A program made the translations under genes and the position numbers. The notes under the pieces were generated by a model that did not search any database, was not told the origin of the DNA, and worked only from the letters and a program-made list of their open reading frames with translations. A stretch of 64,000 bases of DNA from an uncultured Prevotella sp. GTDB lineage: Bacteria; Bacteroidota; Bacteroidia; Bacteroidales; Bacteroidaceae. Of the stretch, positions 34,957 to 44,155 are shown one piece after another (position 1 is the first letter of the stretch; every line of letters begins with the position of its first letter). Location of the stretch: the NCBI GenBank assembly GCA_900554545.1, contig USHW01000006.1:11317-75316 (forward strand). The letters run 5' to 3'.

Positions 34957-36411
34957 TCAGTCATCCTCGTTTTTCTTGTCTGATATTACGAGAAGCTTGT
35001 CTCCTTCATGCAGCGTCAGGCTGCCGTCGGGTATCAGGTATTCGTCGTCGCGCTTCACCAAGATGACGAGTTTGCCTTTCGGCAGCTGCATTTCCTTTAG
35101 CGTGTTGCCTCGTTCCAACGATTCGGCGGTTACTGTCATGTCTGTCAGGTCGGTGTTTATTTCTTCCGGCAGCTCTACTCCGAACTCGTTGCCTGTCTTC
35201 GGCAGCGGCTCGCTAAGTTTCAGTTTGTCTGCCATAAAAGAAACGGTCGTGCCTTGAACGACAAGTGAAACGATGGTTATGAAGAACACAATGTTGAACA
35301 TTATGTTTGAACCCTCGACGTTGGCCACCACCGGATAAGTGGCGAAAATTATCGGAACGGCGCCGCGCAGGCCGACCCATGACACGAAGAGGCGTGACCG
35401 CAGGTTGATATTCTTGAACGGCAGAAGGCACAGCATGACGCTTAACGGCCTGCCGATGGCAATCATGAAGATGCCGATAAGCAACGCTACGGCTGCCACT
35501 TCGAGCATTTCATGCGGATTGACAAGCAGTCCGAGGCAGAGGAACATTATTATCTGGAACAGCCATGTCAGTCCGTCGATGAACTTCATGGTGTCCTTTC
35601 GGTGTGCTATTTTGCTGTTTCCGACAATCATTCCGCATATATACACGGCCAAGTAGCCGTTGCCGTAAGCCAAATCGGTAATACTGAAAGTGAAGAAAAC
35701 AAACGCCAGCAGCAGTATCGGGTAAAGAGCCTGGTTGTCGATGTCCAGCTTGTTGAGGATGATTACCGCCAAGCGTCCGAGCAAGTAACCTGCAACAATG
35801 CCGATGATGAACTGCACCGCGAACATTCCCAGTATCGAAGCGAACGACATCCCGGCCGAGTTGATGATTTGTATGAGCACAATCGTCAGCATGTAAGCCA
35901 TCGGGTCGTTGCTTCCGCTTTCAAGTTCAAGCATGGGACGGAGGTTATGCTTGAGGTGCATCTTTTGTGAACGGAGGACGGCAAAGACTGATGCGGAGTC
36001 GGTACTTGACATTGTTGACGCCAGCAACAGCGACGTTGTAAGGGGCAGGGCGATGTTAGTCCAGCTCATGCCGGACAGCCACCAGATGAACAGTCCTGTG
36101 AAAAGGGCGGTCAGCAGCACACCTACCGTTGAGAGGACAATTCCCGGCGTGAGCACAGGCCGTATGTCTTTGTATTTCGTGTCCATACCACCTGAGAACA
36201 GGATGACGCTTAGCGCCACCATGCCGATGAACTGCGCCTCGTTGGCATTGTGGAACTGTAAGCCTAATCCGTCGCTTCCGAAAACCATGCCCACGATGAG
36301 GAACAGCAGCAATGCCGGCACACCGAACTTGTATCCGGTTTTGCCGACAACAATGCTGACGAACATCAGCACCGAGCCTATGAGCAAAATGTTTTCCGCT
36401 GTGAATGTCAT
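34957..36411 (-). CDS. Potassium/proton antiporter (CPA1 type, NhaP2/CvrA-like)
   Basis: 484 residues. About twelve membrane helices, with the CPA ion-site text ESGSNDPMAYML (paired Asn-Asp) and TMSSTDSASVFAVL. The cytoplasmic C-terminus has a TrkA-C-like domain (TLKEMQLPKGKLVILVKRDDEYLIPDG). Exchanges K+ or Na+ for H+. It is upstream of purD on the same strand by 58 bases, which may be chance. Confidence 0.9.
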   Translation of the reverse strand: MTFTAENILLIGSVLMFVSIVVGKTGYKFGVPALLLFLIVGMVFGSDGLGLQFHNANEAQFIGMVALSVILFSGGMDTKYKDIRPVLTPGIVLSTVGVLLTALFTGLFIWWLSGMSWTNIALPLTTSLLLASTMSSTDSASVFAVLRSQKMHLKHNLRPMLELESGSNDPMAYMLTIVLIQIINSAGMSFASILGMFAVQFIIGIVAGYLLGRLAVIILNKLDIDNQALYPILLLAFVFFTFSITDLAYGNGYLAVYICGMIVGNSKIAHRKDTMKFIDGLTWLFQIIMFLCLGLLVNPHEMLEVAAVALLIGIFMIAIGRPLSVMLCLLPFKNINLRSRLFVSWVGLRGAVPIIFATYPVVANVEGSNIMFNIVFFITIVSLVVQGTTVSFMADKLKLSEPLPKTGNEFGVELPEEINTDLTDMTVTAESLERGNTLKEMQLPKGKLVILVKRDDEYLIPDGSLTLHEGDKLLVISDKKNEDD

Positions 36412-36478
36412 CTGTGCTTGTCTAAATATTACAGACCGGGCGCATGGCCGTCTCCATGCGCCCCGGTCGTTGTCGCGC

Positions 36479-38692
36479 TTATTTCAGATAGTCCTCAAAG
36501 TACTGCGTAATCCTTTCGTGCAGGTGTACGCTTTGATGTCCCATCATGTTGTGTCCCTCGCCAGGATAAACGTAGAAGTCAGGCTGTGTGCCGACCTCGT
36601 TGCACTTCTTTATGAACGACAGGGCGTGTTGCGGCACAACGGTTGGGTCGTCTGTGCCGATGATTATTTGCAGTTTGCCCTTCAGGTTCTGTGCTTTGTT
36701 GATGAGGCTGGTCTCGGCATAGCCTTCAGGATTGGTCTGCGGCGTGTCCATGTAGCGTTCGCCGTACATCACTTCGTACCACTTCCAGTCTATGACAGGG
36801 CCTCCGGCAACGCCTACTTTGAACACATCCGGGTAGGTGGTCATGAGCGATGTCGTCATGAAACCACCAAAGCTCCAACCGTGGACGCCCATTCTCGTTG
36901 TGTCGACATAGGCCAGCGACTTCAGATATTCTACTCCTTTAAGCTGGTCTTTCATCTCTTCCACTCCAAGGTGGCGGAACGTTGCCTGCTCGAAGTCGCG
37001 TCCGCGGTCGCTTGAGCCGCGGTTGTCGAGAATGAAAAGGAGATAGCCTTTCTGTGCCATATACGTTTCCCAGCCGCGGCTTGCATAGTGCCAGCGTGCT
37101 TCTACGTTGCGTACTCCGGGGCCTCCGTAGACGTAAACCACTGTGGGATATTTCTTGTTGGGGTCGAAGTTGACGGGTTTTACCATGCGGTAGTATAGGT
37201 CTGTCACGCCGTCGGCTGACTTGATAGTGCCGCAAGAGTATTCGGGCACGTTGTAACCCGTCCACGGGTCGTCGGCCTTGAAGTAGCTTACGCTTTTTTC
37301 CTTTTCAATGTCTATGATGTCGATGTTGCGCGGAACGTCTGGCTCCGAGTAGTTGTCGAAAGCATAGCGGCCTGAAGCCGACAGCATGGGGTAGCGGTGT
37401 CCGCCACCGCCATACGTGCCGGCGTGGCATCCGCGTCCGTTGTCGAGCAATGTGCGCTCGCCCGTTTCAATGTTCACTTTGTAGATGTTGTTCTGTATGG
37501 GGCTGCTTTCCGTTGAAAGTATGAGCACTTCTTCGGGCTTTGAAGTGAAGCCGATGAGGTCAAGCACAATCCATTTGCCGCTTGTAATCTGCTTCAGCTG
37601 TTCGCCTTTCGTGTTGAAAAGGTAAAGGTGGTTGTAGCCGTCCTTCTCGCTTTGCAGTATGAACTTGTCGGCGTCCCATGGCAGGAACGTGATTGGATTG
37701 ACAGGATGTACATACTTGTCGTGGTGCTCTTTATATAAGGTGGACAGCTTTTCGCCAGTCGAAGCGTCATATTTCACCAGTTCCATGTCTGTCTGGTCGC
37801 GGTTCAGTTCAATCATGTAGACTGCTTCGTTGTTGGGACTCCACGCTATGTTTGTAAAGTAACGGTCGGTGGGGTCGCCCGCTTTCATGTAGACAGTCTT
37901 GCCCGTTTTCAGGTCGTACACGCCCACGGTAACCTTGTGGCTGGTTTCTCCGGCCATTGGGTATTTGGTCGGCAGTTCGGTGGCTACGCGCGTGTCGATG
38001 TTTACGAGGGGATAATCCGTCACCATGCTCTGGTCCATACGGTAGAAGGCCAGCTTCTGTCCGTCGTTGCTCCAGAATGTTCCTTTGTAAATGCCGAACT
38101 CGTCGCGGTGTACGCTTTGTCCGTAAACAATGTCGTGGCTGCCGTCATTGGTAAGCTGCCGGGTATTTCCTTCGGCATCGGTTACGTACAGGTTATCGTC
38201 CTTTACGAATGCCACGGCGCGCGATTTTGCGTTCCAGTCGGCGTGAGTTTCTCCCTCGGCGCTTTGCTTCCAAACGGTTTTCTTGGCCTTGAAGTCAATG
38301 AGCAGCCGCTCGTTTTTCCGTTTTACGAGTACCAATGGCTTGCCAGGGTAGGGGAAAGATGCGTACATCAGATGGCGGATTTTTTCACTGTCGTCTTTCG
38401 TTTCCGCCCATTTGTTGATGTCGTCGAGGGTGAAAAGGATTTTTTCCTTTCCCGTTTTCTTGTCTACGGTGCTGCATTCCTCGACGTCGAGGCGCACAAG
38501 CTGGTCGCCCCACCATGTCAGGTGCCTGTTTTTCGGCACCATGTTGTGATAGTTGGTGCCGCCGAAGTTAAGGTCTTCAAGCGTGAACTCGTGTTGCTGT
38601 GCGTAGCCTGTCATAAAGGTTAACATTGCGAGCAGCGCAAAGGCATACCGCCTTGCGCCGCGTAAGAAATTGTTGTTAGGTTTAGTCGTCAT
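36479..38692 (-). CDS. S9-family dipeptidyl peptidase (DPP IV-like)
   Basis: 737 residues from ATG 38692, whose signal peptide (RRYAFALLAMLTFMTGYAQQ) is typical; longer upstream starts read through the rlmL-like gene in another frame and are rejected. The beta-propeller occupies the first two thirds. The hydrolase domain has GWSFGG with catalytic Ser near residue 607, Asp near 682 (GTDDPTVVP) and His near 716 (GEGHNMMG). It removes dipeptides from N-termini, often after proline, in peptide-feeding Bacteroidales. Start overlaps the upstream stop by 11 bases. Confidence 0.92.
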   Translation of the reverse strand: MTTKPNNNFLRGARRYAFALLAMLTFMTGYAQQHEFTLEDLNFGGTNYHNMVPKNRHLTWWGDQLVRLDVEECSTVDKKTGKEKILFTLDDINKWAETKDDSEKIRHLMYASFPYPGKPLVLVKRKNERLLIDFKAKKTVWKQSAEGETHADWNAKSRAVAFVKDDNLYVTDAEGNTRQLTNDGSHDIVYGQSVHRDEFGIYKGTFWSNDGQKLAFYRMDQSMVTDYPLVNIDTRVATELPTKYPMAGETSHKVTVGVYDLKTGKTVYMKAGDPTDRYFTNIAWSPNNEAVYMIELNRDQTDMELVKYDASTGEKLSTLYKEHHDKYVHPVNPITFLPWDADKFILQSEKDGYNHLYLFNTKGEQLKQITSGKWIVLDLIGFTSKPEEVLILSTESSPIQNNIYKVNIETGERTLLDNGRGCHAGTYGGGGHRYPMLSASGRYAFDNYSEPDVPRNIDIIDIEKEKSVSYFKADDPWTGYNVPEYSCGTIKSADGVTDLYYRMVKPVNFDPNKKYPTVVYVYGGPGVRNVEARWHYASRGWETYMAQKGYLLFILDNRGSSDRGRDFEQATFRHLGVEEMKDQLKGVEYLKSLAYVDTTRMGVHGWSFGGFMTTSLMTTYPDVFKVGVAGGPVIDWKWYEVMYGERYMDTPQTNPEGYAETSLINKAQNLKGKLQIIIGTDDPTVVPQHALSFIKKCNEVGTQPDFYVYPGEGHNMMGHQSVHLHERITQYFEDYLK

Positions 38693-40166
38693 ATCGCCTT
38701 CCTTTTTTTCCGAAGTCTTTTCTGTCCCTGTTGCCTTTGAAGTCACGTCCGCCACGGCGGTCATTGCGTCCTCCGTTGTCGTCGAAGTCGCGTCTGCCAC
38801 GGCCGAAGTCACGCCTGCCTCGGTCGTCCCTGCGGCGTTCCCTGTCGCGTGAGCCTTGATTGCCAAGTTCGAATTTATGGAACTTGAACGTGCGTATGTC
38901 GCCTTCTTCGTTTTCTTCATGCTCTTCAAGCCGTTTCTTGAATTCGCGGTTTTCCTTGAAACGGTGTTTCTCCGACATGGCTTTCTTCTCCTCGTCGGTC
39001 TTGAGTATGTTGCCGGCACCGCGGAAATCGCTTAGCTTCCCTTCAAAAATCTGGTACTTGCGGAACTCGCATTCGAGCGAACCGTTGTAAAGTGGAATTT
39101 TCAATGACGGCTTCAGTCCTATCTGGTCGAAGCATTCCTCGCGGTAGCTCAACACCCATGCGTCGTTGTTCTTGAACTGATGCTTGAGTATTTCGCCAAT
39201 CATGCGGTATGTTCCGAGCAGGTCTGGGGTGGATATTCGTTCGCCGTATGGAGGGTTTGTCACCATTATGGCCTTGTCCTTTGGCTGCTTGAAGTCCTTG
39301 AAGTCGGCCAAGGCCACGCTGATGTCCTTGGTCAGTCCGGCGGCGCGGACGTTCAGGTTGGCTTTCTGTACTGCGTTGGGGTCGATGTCGTAGCCGTATA
39401 TATGGTGGTTGAACTCGCGCTCCTGCGAGTCGTCGTTGTAGATGCGGTCGAAGAGTTCGGCGTCGAAGTCGGGCCATTTCTCAAACGCATAGCTCTTGCG
39501 GAACACGCCGGGAGCCATATTGCGGGCTATGAGGGCGGCTTCGATAAGCAGCGTCCCGGAGCCGCACATAGGGTCGATGAAGTCGGTGTCGCCTTTCCAT
39601 CCCGTCATGAGAATCATTCCGGCGGCGAGCACTTCGTTAAGAGGTGCTTCAACGGCCTCCTGCCTGTAGCCGCGGCGGTGCAGGCTTTCGCCGCTCGAGT
39701 CGAGTGAAAGCGTGCAGCGGTCTTCTGCGATGTGCATGTTCAGGCGTATGTCGGGGTTCGCCACGGAGATGTTGGGACGCTGTCCGGTCTTCTCGCGGAA
39801 CTGGTCTACTATGGCGTCTTTCACCTTGTACGACACGAATTTGGAGTGGCGGAACTCGTCGGAGAACACCACCGAGTCTACGGCGAAGCTTTTTTTCAGG
39901 TCGAGGTACTGGCTCCAGTCTATTTTCTTAACCTCTTCGTACACGTCGTCGGCCGACTGCGCCTTGAAGTGCTTGATTGGCTTTATGACCCTTATGGCCG
40001 TGTGCAGGCTGAAGTTGGCGCGGTACATCATTTCCTTGTCGCCGGTGAACGACACCATGCGGCGCCCTATCTGCACGTTGTTTGCTCCCAGTTGCGTAAG
40101 CTCTTTTGCCAAGACGGGTTCCAGTCCCATGAACGTCTTGGCGATGAGTTCGAATTCTTGTTCCAT
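38682..40166 (-). CDS. THUMP-domain RNA methyltransferase (RlmL-type) with Arg/Asp/Gly tail
   Basis: 494 residues from ATG 40166. THUMP domain at about 1-160, then the UPF0020 methyltransferase with DPMCGSGTLLIEAAL (motif I) and TNPPYGERI (catalytic NPPY). It methylates guanosine N2 in 23S rRNA by analogy with the N-terminal half of RlmL. The last 100 residues are a low-complexity tail of RRDDRGRRDFGRGRRDF-like repeats, much like an RGG RNA-binding tail. Confidence 0.88.
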   Translation of the reverse strand: MEQEFELIAKTFMGLEPVLAKELTQLGANNVQIGRRMVSFTGDKEMMYRANFSLHTAIRVIKPIKHFKAQSADDVYEEVKKIDWSQYLDLKKSFAVDSVVFSDEFRHSKFVSYKVKDAIVDQFREKTGQRPNISVANPDIRLNMHIAEDRCTLSLDSSGESLHRRGYRQEAVEAPLNEVLAAGMILMTGWKGDTDFIDPMCGSGTLLIEAALIARNMAPGVFRKSYAFEKWPDFDAELFDRIYNDDSQEREFNHHIYGYDIDPNAVQKANLNVRAAGLTKDISVALADFKDFKQPKDKAIMVTNPPYGERISTPDLLGTYRMIGEILKHQFKNNDAWVLSYREECFDQIGLKPSLKIPLYNGSLECEFRKYQIFEGKLSDFRGAGNILKTDEEKKAMSEKHRFKENREFKKRLEEHEENEEGDIRTFKFHKFELGNQGSRDRERRRDDRGRRDFGRGRRDFDDNGGRNDRRGGRDFKGNRDRKDFGKKGRRYDD

Positions 40167-40179
40167 CGTTTTTCCTGTG

Positions 40180-40388
40180 ATTGGTAAAAGTAAAAATGTA
40201 AAAAAGCAAGAAGGTAACAAGTATTTGTCCGTTACATGCCTGTCTTACCGCCTACTTCCGTTCTTTTACTTTTACTTTTTTGTATTTTGTATTTATTTGT
40301 TTTTATCAAATGTTTTCATGCATTTATATGCCAATCTAATCCTTCAACGGGAGGTTTTACCTTTTTGCTGTCTTACTTTTTTACCGTT
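40180..40388. repeat. R3 mirrored short-repeat region, copy 5
   Basis: GTAAAAGTAAAAATGTAAAAAAG units (about 40185-40210) face TTTTACTTTTACTTTTT (about 40264-40280) and a second pyrimidine block with CTTACTTTTTTACCG (about 40371-40386). It fills the space between the serine acetyltransferase and methyltransferase genes. No gene is seen. Confidence 0.55.
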
Positions 40389-41288
40389 TTAGGATTGCCG
40401 TTTTACCTTCTTTGTCATCGGTCTCATGTCTTCAGTAACCCAGATGTTTGCCCCGACGACACACCCTTTGCCGATTGTCACCCGCCCGAGGATGGTCGCG
40501 TTCGAGTACACTATCACGTCGTCTTTGAGTATCGGATGGCGCGGTATGCCCTTGATTGGGTTCCCGTCGGCGTCGAGCGGAAAGCTCTTCGCCCCCAGCG
40601 TAACACCTTGGTACAGCTTGACGTTGTTGCCTATGATGCATGTCGCGCCTATTACAACGCCCGTGCCGTGGTCGATGGTGAAATGGTGGCCTATCTGCGC
40701 CGCCGGATGAATGTCAATCCCGGTCTCCGAATGGGCCATTTCTGTTATGATTCTCGGAATGAGCGGCACGCCGAGCTTTACCAACTCGTGGGCTATGCGG
40801 TAGTTTACGAGAGCCTTTATCACGGGGTAGCACGATATAATCTCGCCCTTGCTCTCGGCGGCGGGGTCGCCGTTGTATGCCGCCTCGATGTCGGTTGCCA
40901 GCACGGCGCGTATCTCCGGCAGGCGCTCAACGAGCCTTGCCGCCAGCTCTTCGGCCTGCGGCCTGCGGTAAAGCGGTATGCCTGCGGCCTGCGCGTGCTC
41001 GGTGTCCATGAAGCACAGCCCGGCCATAATCTGGTCGGTAAGAATCTTGTGCATGCGCTCCACGTTTACTCCGATATGGTAATTCAGCGTATTAATGTTT
41101 ACCGTGGACTTGCCGTAGAAACCGGGAAACAATATCGAGCGCGCAAGCCCGATAATCTCTTCAAGTGCCTTTGCCGAAGGTAACGGGTCGCCGTCTCGGT
41201 GCTGGTGGAACAGCTCTTTCAACGACTCGCGTTGAGACAACTTTTCGATTGTCCGGGTTAGAATTTGCGTCAAGCTGTCGGTACTCAT
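40389..41288 (-). CDS. cysE: Serine O-acetyltransferase
   Basis: 299 residues from ATG 41288. The N-terminal helical domain is followed by left-handed hexapeptide repeats (IHPAAQIGHHFTIDHGTGVV, IGATCIIGNNVKLYQGVTLG). The catalytic DH pair lies in TIDHGTG. It makes O-acetylserine for cysteine synthesis. The protein is of the longer EpsC/SAT type with an extended N-terminus. Its promoter TTTG-N20-TAAATTTG is directly upstream. Confidence 0.92.
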   Translation of the reverse strand: MSTDSLTQILTRTIEKLSQRESLKELFHQHRDGDPLPSAKALEEIIGLARSILFPGFYGKSTVNINTLNYHIGVNVERMHKILTDQIMAGLCFMDTEHAQAAGIPLYRRPQAEELAARLVERLPEIRAVLATDIEAAYNGDPAAESKGEIISCYPVIKALVNYRIAHELVKLGVPLIPRIITEMAHSETGIDIHPAAQIGHHFTIDHGTGVVIGATCIIGNNVKLYQGVTLGAKSFPLDADGNPIKGIPRHPILKDDVIVYSNATILGRVTIGKGCVVGANIWVTEDMRPMTKKVKRQS

Positions 41289-41312
41289 TATTCGGTGTGT
41301 CAATATTGTGTG

Positions 41313-41344
41313 CAAATTTAATCGTTTTATCGTTACGCGCCAAA
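41313..41344 (-). promoter_or_regulatory. Bacteroidetes-type promoter of cysE
   Basis: On the minus strand TTTG (41344-41341), 20 bases, TAAATTTG (41320-41313), 25 bases upstream of the start codon. Good match to TTTG/TANNTTTG. Confidence 0.7.
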
Positions 41345-41453
41345 TTTTTCACCTTTTTATTCATTGCGTTTTTTCCCGTTTTTTGTACTGCGTGGCAGCT
41401 TGCCAGGCGGCATGTTGCGGCTACGGGTTTTCTGTCGCTTTGCCGTTGGCTTT

Positions 41454-41538
41454 GCAAAAGGCCGTCTTCCGTGTTGCAAAAGGCCGTGAATTGCAGCGCG
41501 AAATACCGTGTTTTGCAAGCTGAAAGATGACCTGTTGC
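41454..41538. repeat. R2 22-base phased repeat, locus 5
   Basis: Tracts start at 41456 (AAAAG), 41478 (AAAAG), 41500 (GAAAT) and 41522 (GAAAG): four units at exactly 22-base steps. It lies in the divergent gap between cysE and the ArsG-like gene. Confidence 0.8.
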
Positions 41539-41680
41539 GGATCCGCTGATACTCAGGCGGTTACACGTCTGCCTGCAAACGAGTCTTTGCTGGCTGTAGG
41601 TGGTTGTGTGAAGTGTAAAGTTTTCTTAACTCGGTGACAGGCATCCGGGTTTTGAAACAAATTGCGTATTTTTACGATAG

Positions 41681-41856
41681 GATAAGCTGCACCTCGGAAA
41701 TGAAAATAAAATGTCGTTTCACTTCCTTTTATTTTGCATTTCACTCGGTTTGCATTATCTTTAGATAAGATAAGCTGCACCTCGGAAATGAAAATAAAAT
41801 GTCGTTTCACTCCCTTTTATTTTGCATTTCACTCGGTTTGCATTATCTTTGCATAA
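41681..41856 (+). repeat. R5 tandem duplication carrying a promoter
   Basis: Two copies of an 88-base unit (41681-41768 and 41769-41856) beginning GATAAGCTGCACCTCGGAAA. They differ at only a few positions, including the -7 box: TATCTTTA in the first and TATCTTTG in the second. Each unit also folds back on itself (GAAATGAAAATAAAATG against CTTTTATTTTGCATTTC). Confidence 0.9.
41821..41851 (+). promoter_or_regulatory. Promoter of the ArsG-like permease gene, inside repeat R5
   Basis: TTTG at 41821-41824, 19 bases, TATCTTTG at 41844-41851, 24 bases before the start codon. A complete consensus promoter. Confidence 0.8.
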
Positions 41857-41874
41857 ACTGTTTTTTAAGGTGAG

Positions 41875-42573
41875 ATGGAGCTTGTTCAGAGCATAATAGA
41901 AAATAACGGTTTCCCGGTTGCAACGGCGTTCCTGCTCGGCATCATCGTGGCTTTGCACCCTTGTCCGCTGGCTACAAACATTGCGGCCATGGGCTATTTG
42001 GCCAAGGACGCGCACCGGCGCCGCCGGGTTTTTGTCAATTGTCTGGCTTATACGTTTGGCCGCATGCTGGCGTATTCGCTGCTTGGGGTTGTGTTGCTCG
42101 CTGTGTTCCGTGGCAGCGTTGGCTTCGAGGCGGCAGGCCGTTGGTTCGGGCAGTGGGGTGAGAAGGTGCTAGCCCCTGTACTTATTGTAATAGGACTGTA
42201 TTTCATTCTCGACCGTTTCCTCCACAAACATGAGCATTGCCCTAATGTGTCGGAACGCGGACGCCGCTTTCACGGCAGTTGGGGCGGCCTGCTGTTGGGC
42301 GTGCTTCTGGCGATGTCTTTCTGTCCGGAGAGCGCCATTGTCTATTTCGGCATGCTCATGCCGTTGTCCGCACAGTCACCGTGGGGCTATCTTTTGCCGG
42401 TTGTATTCTCCGTCGCCACGTCGCTGCCGGCTGTCATTCTCGCTTGGGTTGTGGCTTACGGCATAGGCGGAACCGATGCCATGAGGGCGCGGATGCACCG
42501 TGTGCAGCGGTGGATAGGCGTTGTTGTTGGCGTGCTTTTCATAGGTGCGGGAGTGTTCTGCATGTTCAATTAA
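41875..42573 (+). CDS. DsbD/CcdA-type permease, ArsG-like
   Basis: 232 residues, six or more membrane helices. Cys-Pro motifs at HPCPLATNIAA and SFCPESAIVYFGML match the DsbD transmembrane superfamily and the ArsG-family aromatic arsenical permeases that I recall under this pattern. There is a His/Cys loop (HKHEHCPNVSERG). Role may be arsenical efflux or electron transfer across the membrane; the family name does not settle it. A consensus promoter is directly upstream. Confidence 0.75.
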   Translation: MELVQSIIENNGFPVATAFLLGIIVALHPCPLATNIAAMGYLAKDAHRRRRVFVNCLAYTFGRMLAYSLLGVVLLAVFRGSVGFEAAGRWFGQWGEKVLAPVLIVIGLYFILDRFLHKHEHCPNVSERGRRFHGSWGGLLLGVLLAMSFCPESAIVYFGMLMPLSAQSPWGYLLPVVFSVATSLPAVILAWVVAYGIGGTDAMRARMHRVQRWIGVVVGVLFIGAGVFCMFN

Positions 42574-42582
42574 GAATTAAGT

Positions 42583-42721
42583 ACCCACCCCAGCCCTCCC
42601 GAAGGGATGAAGCTTGATTACTAAAAATATTGGAACTAAAATAATAAAAGGTTATCCTGTATTCTTAGGATAACCTTTTTTACATATCAAGCCCCCTCCC
42701 TTGGGGATGGTTGGGGTGGGT
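42583..42721. repeat. R4 CCCACCCC/GGGGTGGG inverted pair, copy 1
   Basis: Left arm ACCCACCCCAGCCCTCCC-GAAGGGA (from 42583), right arm CCCTCCCTTGGGGATGGTTG-GGGTGGG (to 42721), with AAGCTTGAT/ATATCAAGC inside the arms. A terminator hairpin (42646-42681) lies between them. Confidence 0.8.
42646..42681. terminator. Bidirectional terminator between ArsG-like and DUF4230 genes
   Basis: A 12-base perfect stem, AAAAGGTTATCC (42646-42657) and GGATAACCTTTT (42668-42679), 10-base loop, with A-rich and T-rich flanks. The genes on both sides converge on it. Confidence 0.85.
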
Positions 42722-42723
42722 TG

Positions 42724-43368
42724 TTACTTCTCAAACTTTATCTCAACCGTGTTGAAACCCATGGCTTTGAACATCTGGTAGAACTGCTTGCTGGCGTTGT
42801 CTTCCGCGCTTTCCAGGTTCTCTTTCGTCAAGCACCGTTTCTTCATCTTTGCCTTGGCGCGCTGGTACAGGTCTTCACGGGCTTTGCCGTTCCATGTGCC
42901 CGACTCGAAAAACGACTGCGTCTGGGCTTCGTCTATGAAGTCGTCGTCAAGCAGTTTTACCTTGGGAAGCACGGCTCGCAGCGTGTCTCCGCTAACCGTT
43001 ACCCAGTTTTCGGACGCCTCGCCAAGGTCTATGCCTATGCGCAGTGTGCCTTTGTAGATGCGTATCAGGTCGTCGGAGCCGAAGAGCTTTTTCCTTGTCG
43101 TGTCAACCATCTCTTCGTCGTCGATGGATAGAAATTCCCATTCGCCTATTTCCTTCATGGCCAGCACCTGTGTCGGGGTTATGTTTATGCTGTCGTTGAC
43201 GTATGTGGTTATGCTGCCATTGCGGCACTGGCGCACTAAGTATGCCGACGCAATGATGACCACTATCACCGTTGCCGCTATCAGGTAAAGCTTGATTTTG
43301 CCCGTTATGAGCATAATCCTGCTCCACAGGCTGAGCCTTGTCTTATTGTAGTTCTTGTTATTTGCCAT
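42724..43368 (-). CDS. DUF4230 membrane-anchored protein
   Basis: 214 residues. One membrane segment at about residues 27-45 (LYLIAATVIVVIIASAYLV), then a DUF4230 domain (ITPTQVLAMKEIGEWEFLSI, LRIGIDLGEASENWVTVSG, VKLLDDDFIDEAQTQSFFES). Exported to the periplasmic side. Function unknown. Its start overlaps the upstream DUF4230 lipoprotein gene by 11 bases; the two form a paralogous pair. Confidence 0.85.
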   Translation of the reverse strand: MANNKNYNKTRLSLWSRIMLITGKIKLYLIAATVIVVIIASAYLVRQCRNGSITTYVNDSINITPTQVLAMKEIGEWEFLSIDDEEMVDTTRKKLFGSDDLIRIYKGTLRIGIDLGEASENWVTVSGDTLRAVLPKVKLLDDDFIDEAQTQSFFESGTWNGKAREDLYQRAKAKMKKRCLTKENLESAEDNASKQFYQMFKAMGFNTVEIKFEK

Positions 43369-44032
43369 ATTCCATGCTGCTGTTTTCGAGTATTTCCGGC
43401 AGGTCGCCTTCGGTAAAGTCCTTGCGGAACGTTATCGTGATGTCCTCTTCATTGTATCCCATCCGTGCCAATATGGGCACTAAGGCGTGCGCCGCACTTT
43501 CGCGCGCCATCTCGAATATGCCGGTCTGCGGTATGCTTTCGATGATTTGCCGGCGCCCTTGTTGCTCGTATGAGGTCATTTCGGCGTCGGTGAAGTCTGG
43601 CCGTGTCAGGGCTACGTGCTTCCTTATTCCGCCGTGGTCGATGCGGCTCGAAGTAAGTTCCACTTTCGGGTCGGGCAACACTATTTCCACCTTGTCGCCT
43701 GTCTTTATGATGTTCTTCTCGCTGAAAGTTCCGAAATCGATGTACGCTTTCAGCTTTGCTTCCATCGGTATTGCTATTTTCCGCGTAGACATAGGCATGG
43801 AAACATCGAACTTCCGGTTGAACATTGTGCCTTTCAGGCGCACGTCGTCATCGTGCGTTACAATCTTGCGCACCCGGTATTCAGCCGTGTACAGTTTGGA
43901 GCATTTGCGTATCTGCATCACCATCACGGGGATGGTGTCGATGGCTTTGGCCGCCTTCCGGCTCTTTTTGCCGTCTGTGCAGGCTGCCAGCACAAGTGCG
44001 GACATGATGATGTAAAGTGCAAGTCTTTTCAT
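43358..44032 (-). CDS. DUF4230 lipoprotein
   Basis: 224 residues. Lipobox LVLAAC with Cys at about 18. The DUF4230 domain shares the order of its neighbour: TAEYRVRKIVTH, LKAYIDFGTFSEKN, VEIVLPDPKVELTSSRID, SIPQTGIF. First gene of a two-gene operon. Probably works with its partner at the inner or outer membrane; role unknown. Confidence 0.85.
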   Translation of the reverse strand: MKRLALYIIMSALVLAACTDGKKSRKAAKAIDTIPVMVMQIRKCSKLYTAEYRVRKIVTHDDDVRLKGTMFNRKFDVSMPMSTRKIAIPMEAKLKAYIDFGTFSEKNIIKTGDKVEIVLPDPKVELTSSRIDHGGIRKHVALTRPDFTDAEMTSYEQQGRRQIIESIPQTGIFEMARESAAHALVPILARMGYNEEDITITFRKDFTEGDLPEILENSSMEYGK

Positions 44033-44155
44033 AAGTTGTTACAAAATTAGCTAAAAACGGATGAAACTCAAAATAAAATGGTAGTGAAACGGGGTTTTGT
44101 TTTGCTTTTTAATGAATTTGTACTATTTTTGTGCCGAAAAGCGTAACATGACAAA

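Noticed and set aside
38693..39019. N-terminal extension of the DPP IV-type peptidase
   Set aside because: The extra residues are out-of-frame reading of the methyltransferase tail; a good signal peptide starts at 38692.
41553..42015. Two minus-strand frames with the same peptide
   Set aside because: They merely read through the R5 tandem repeat and overlap the ArsG-like gene; no start signal fits.
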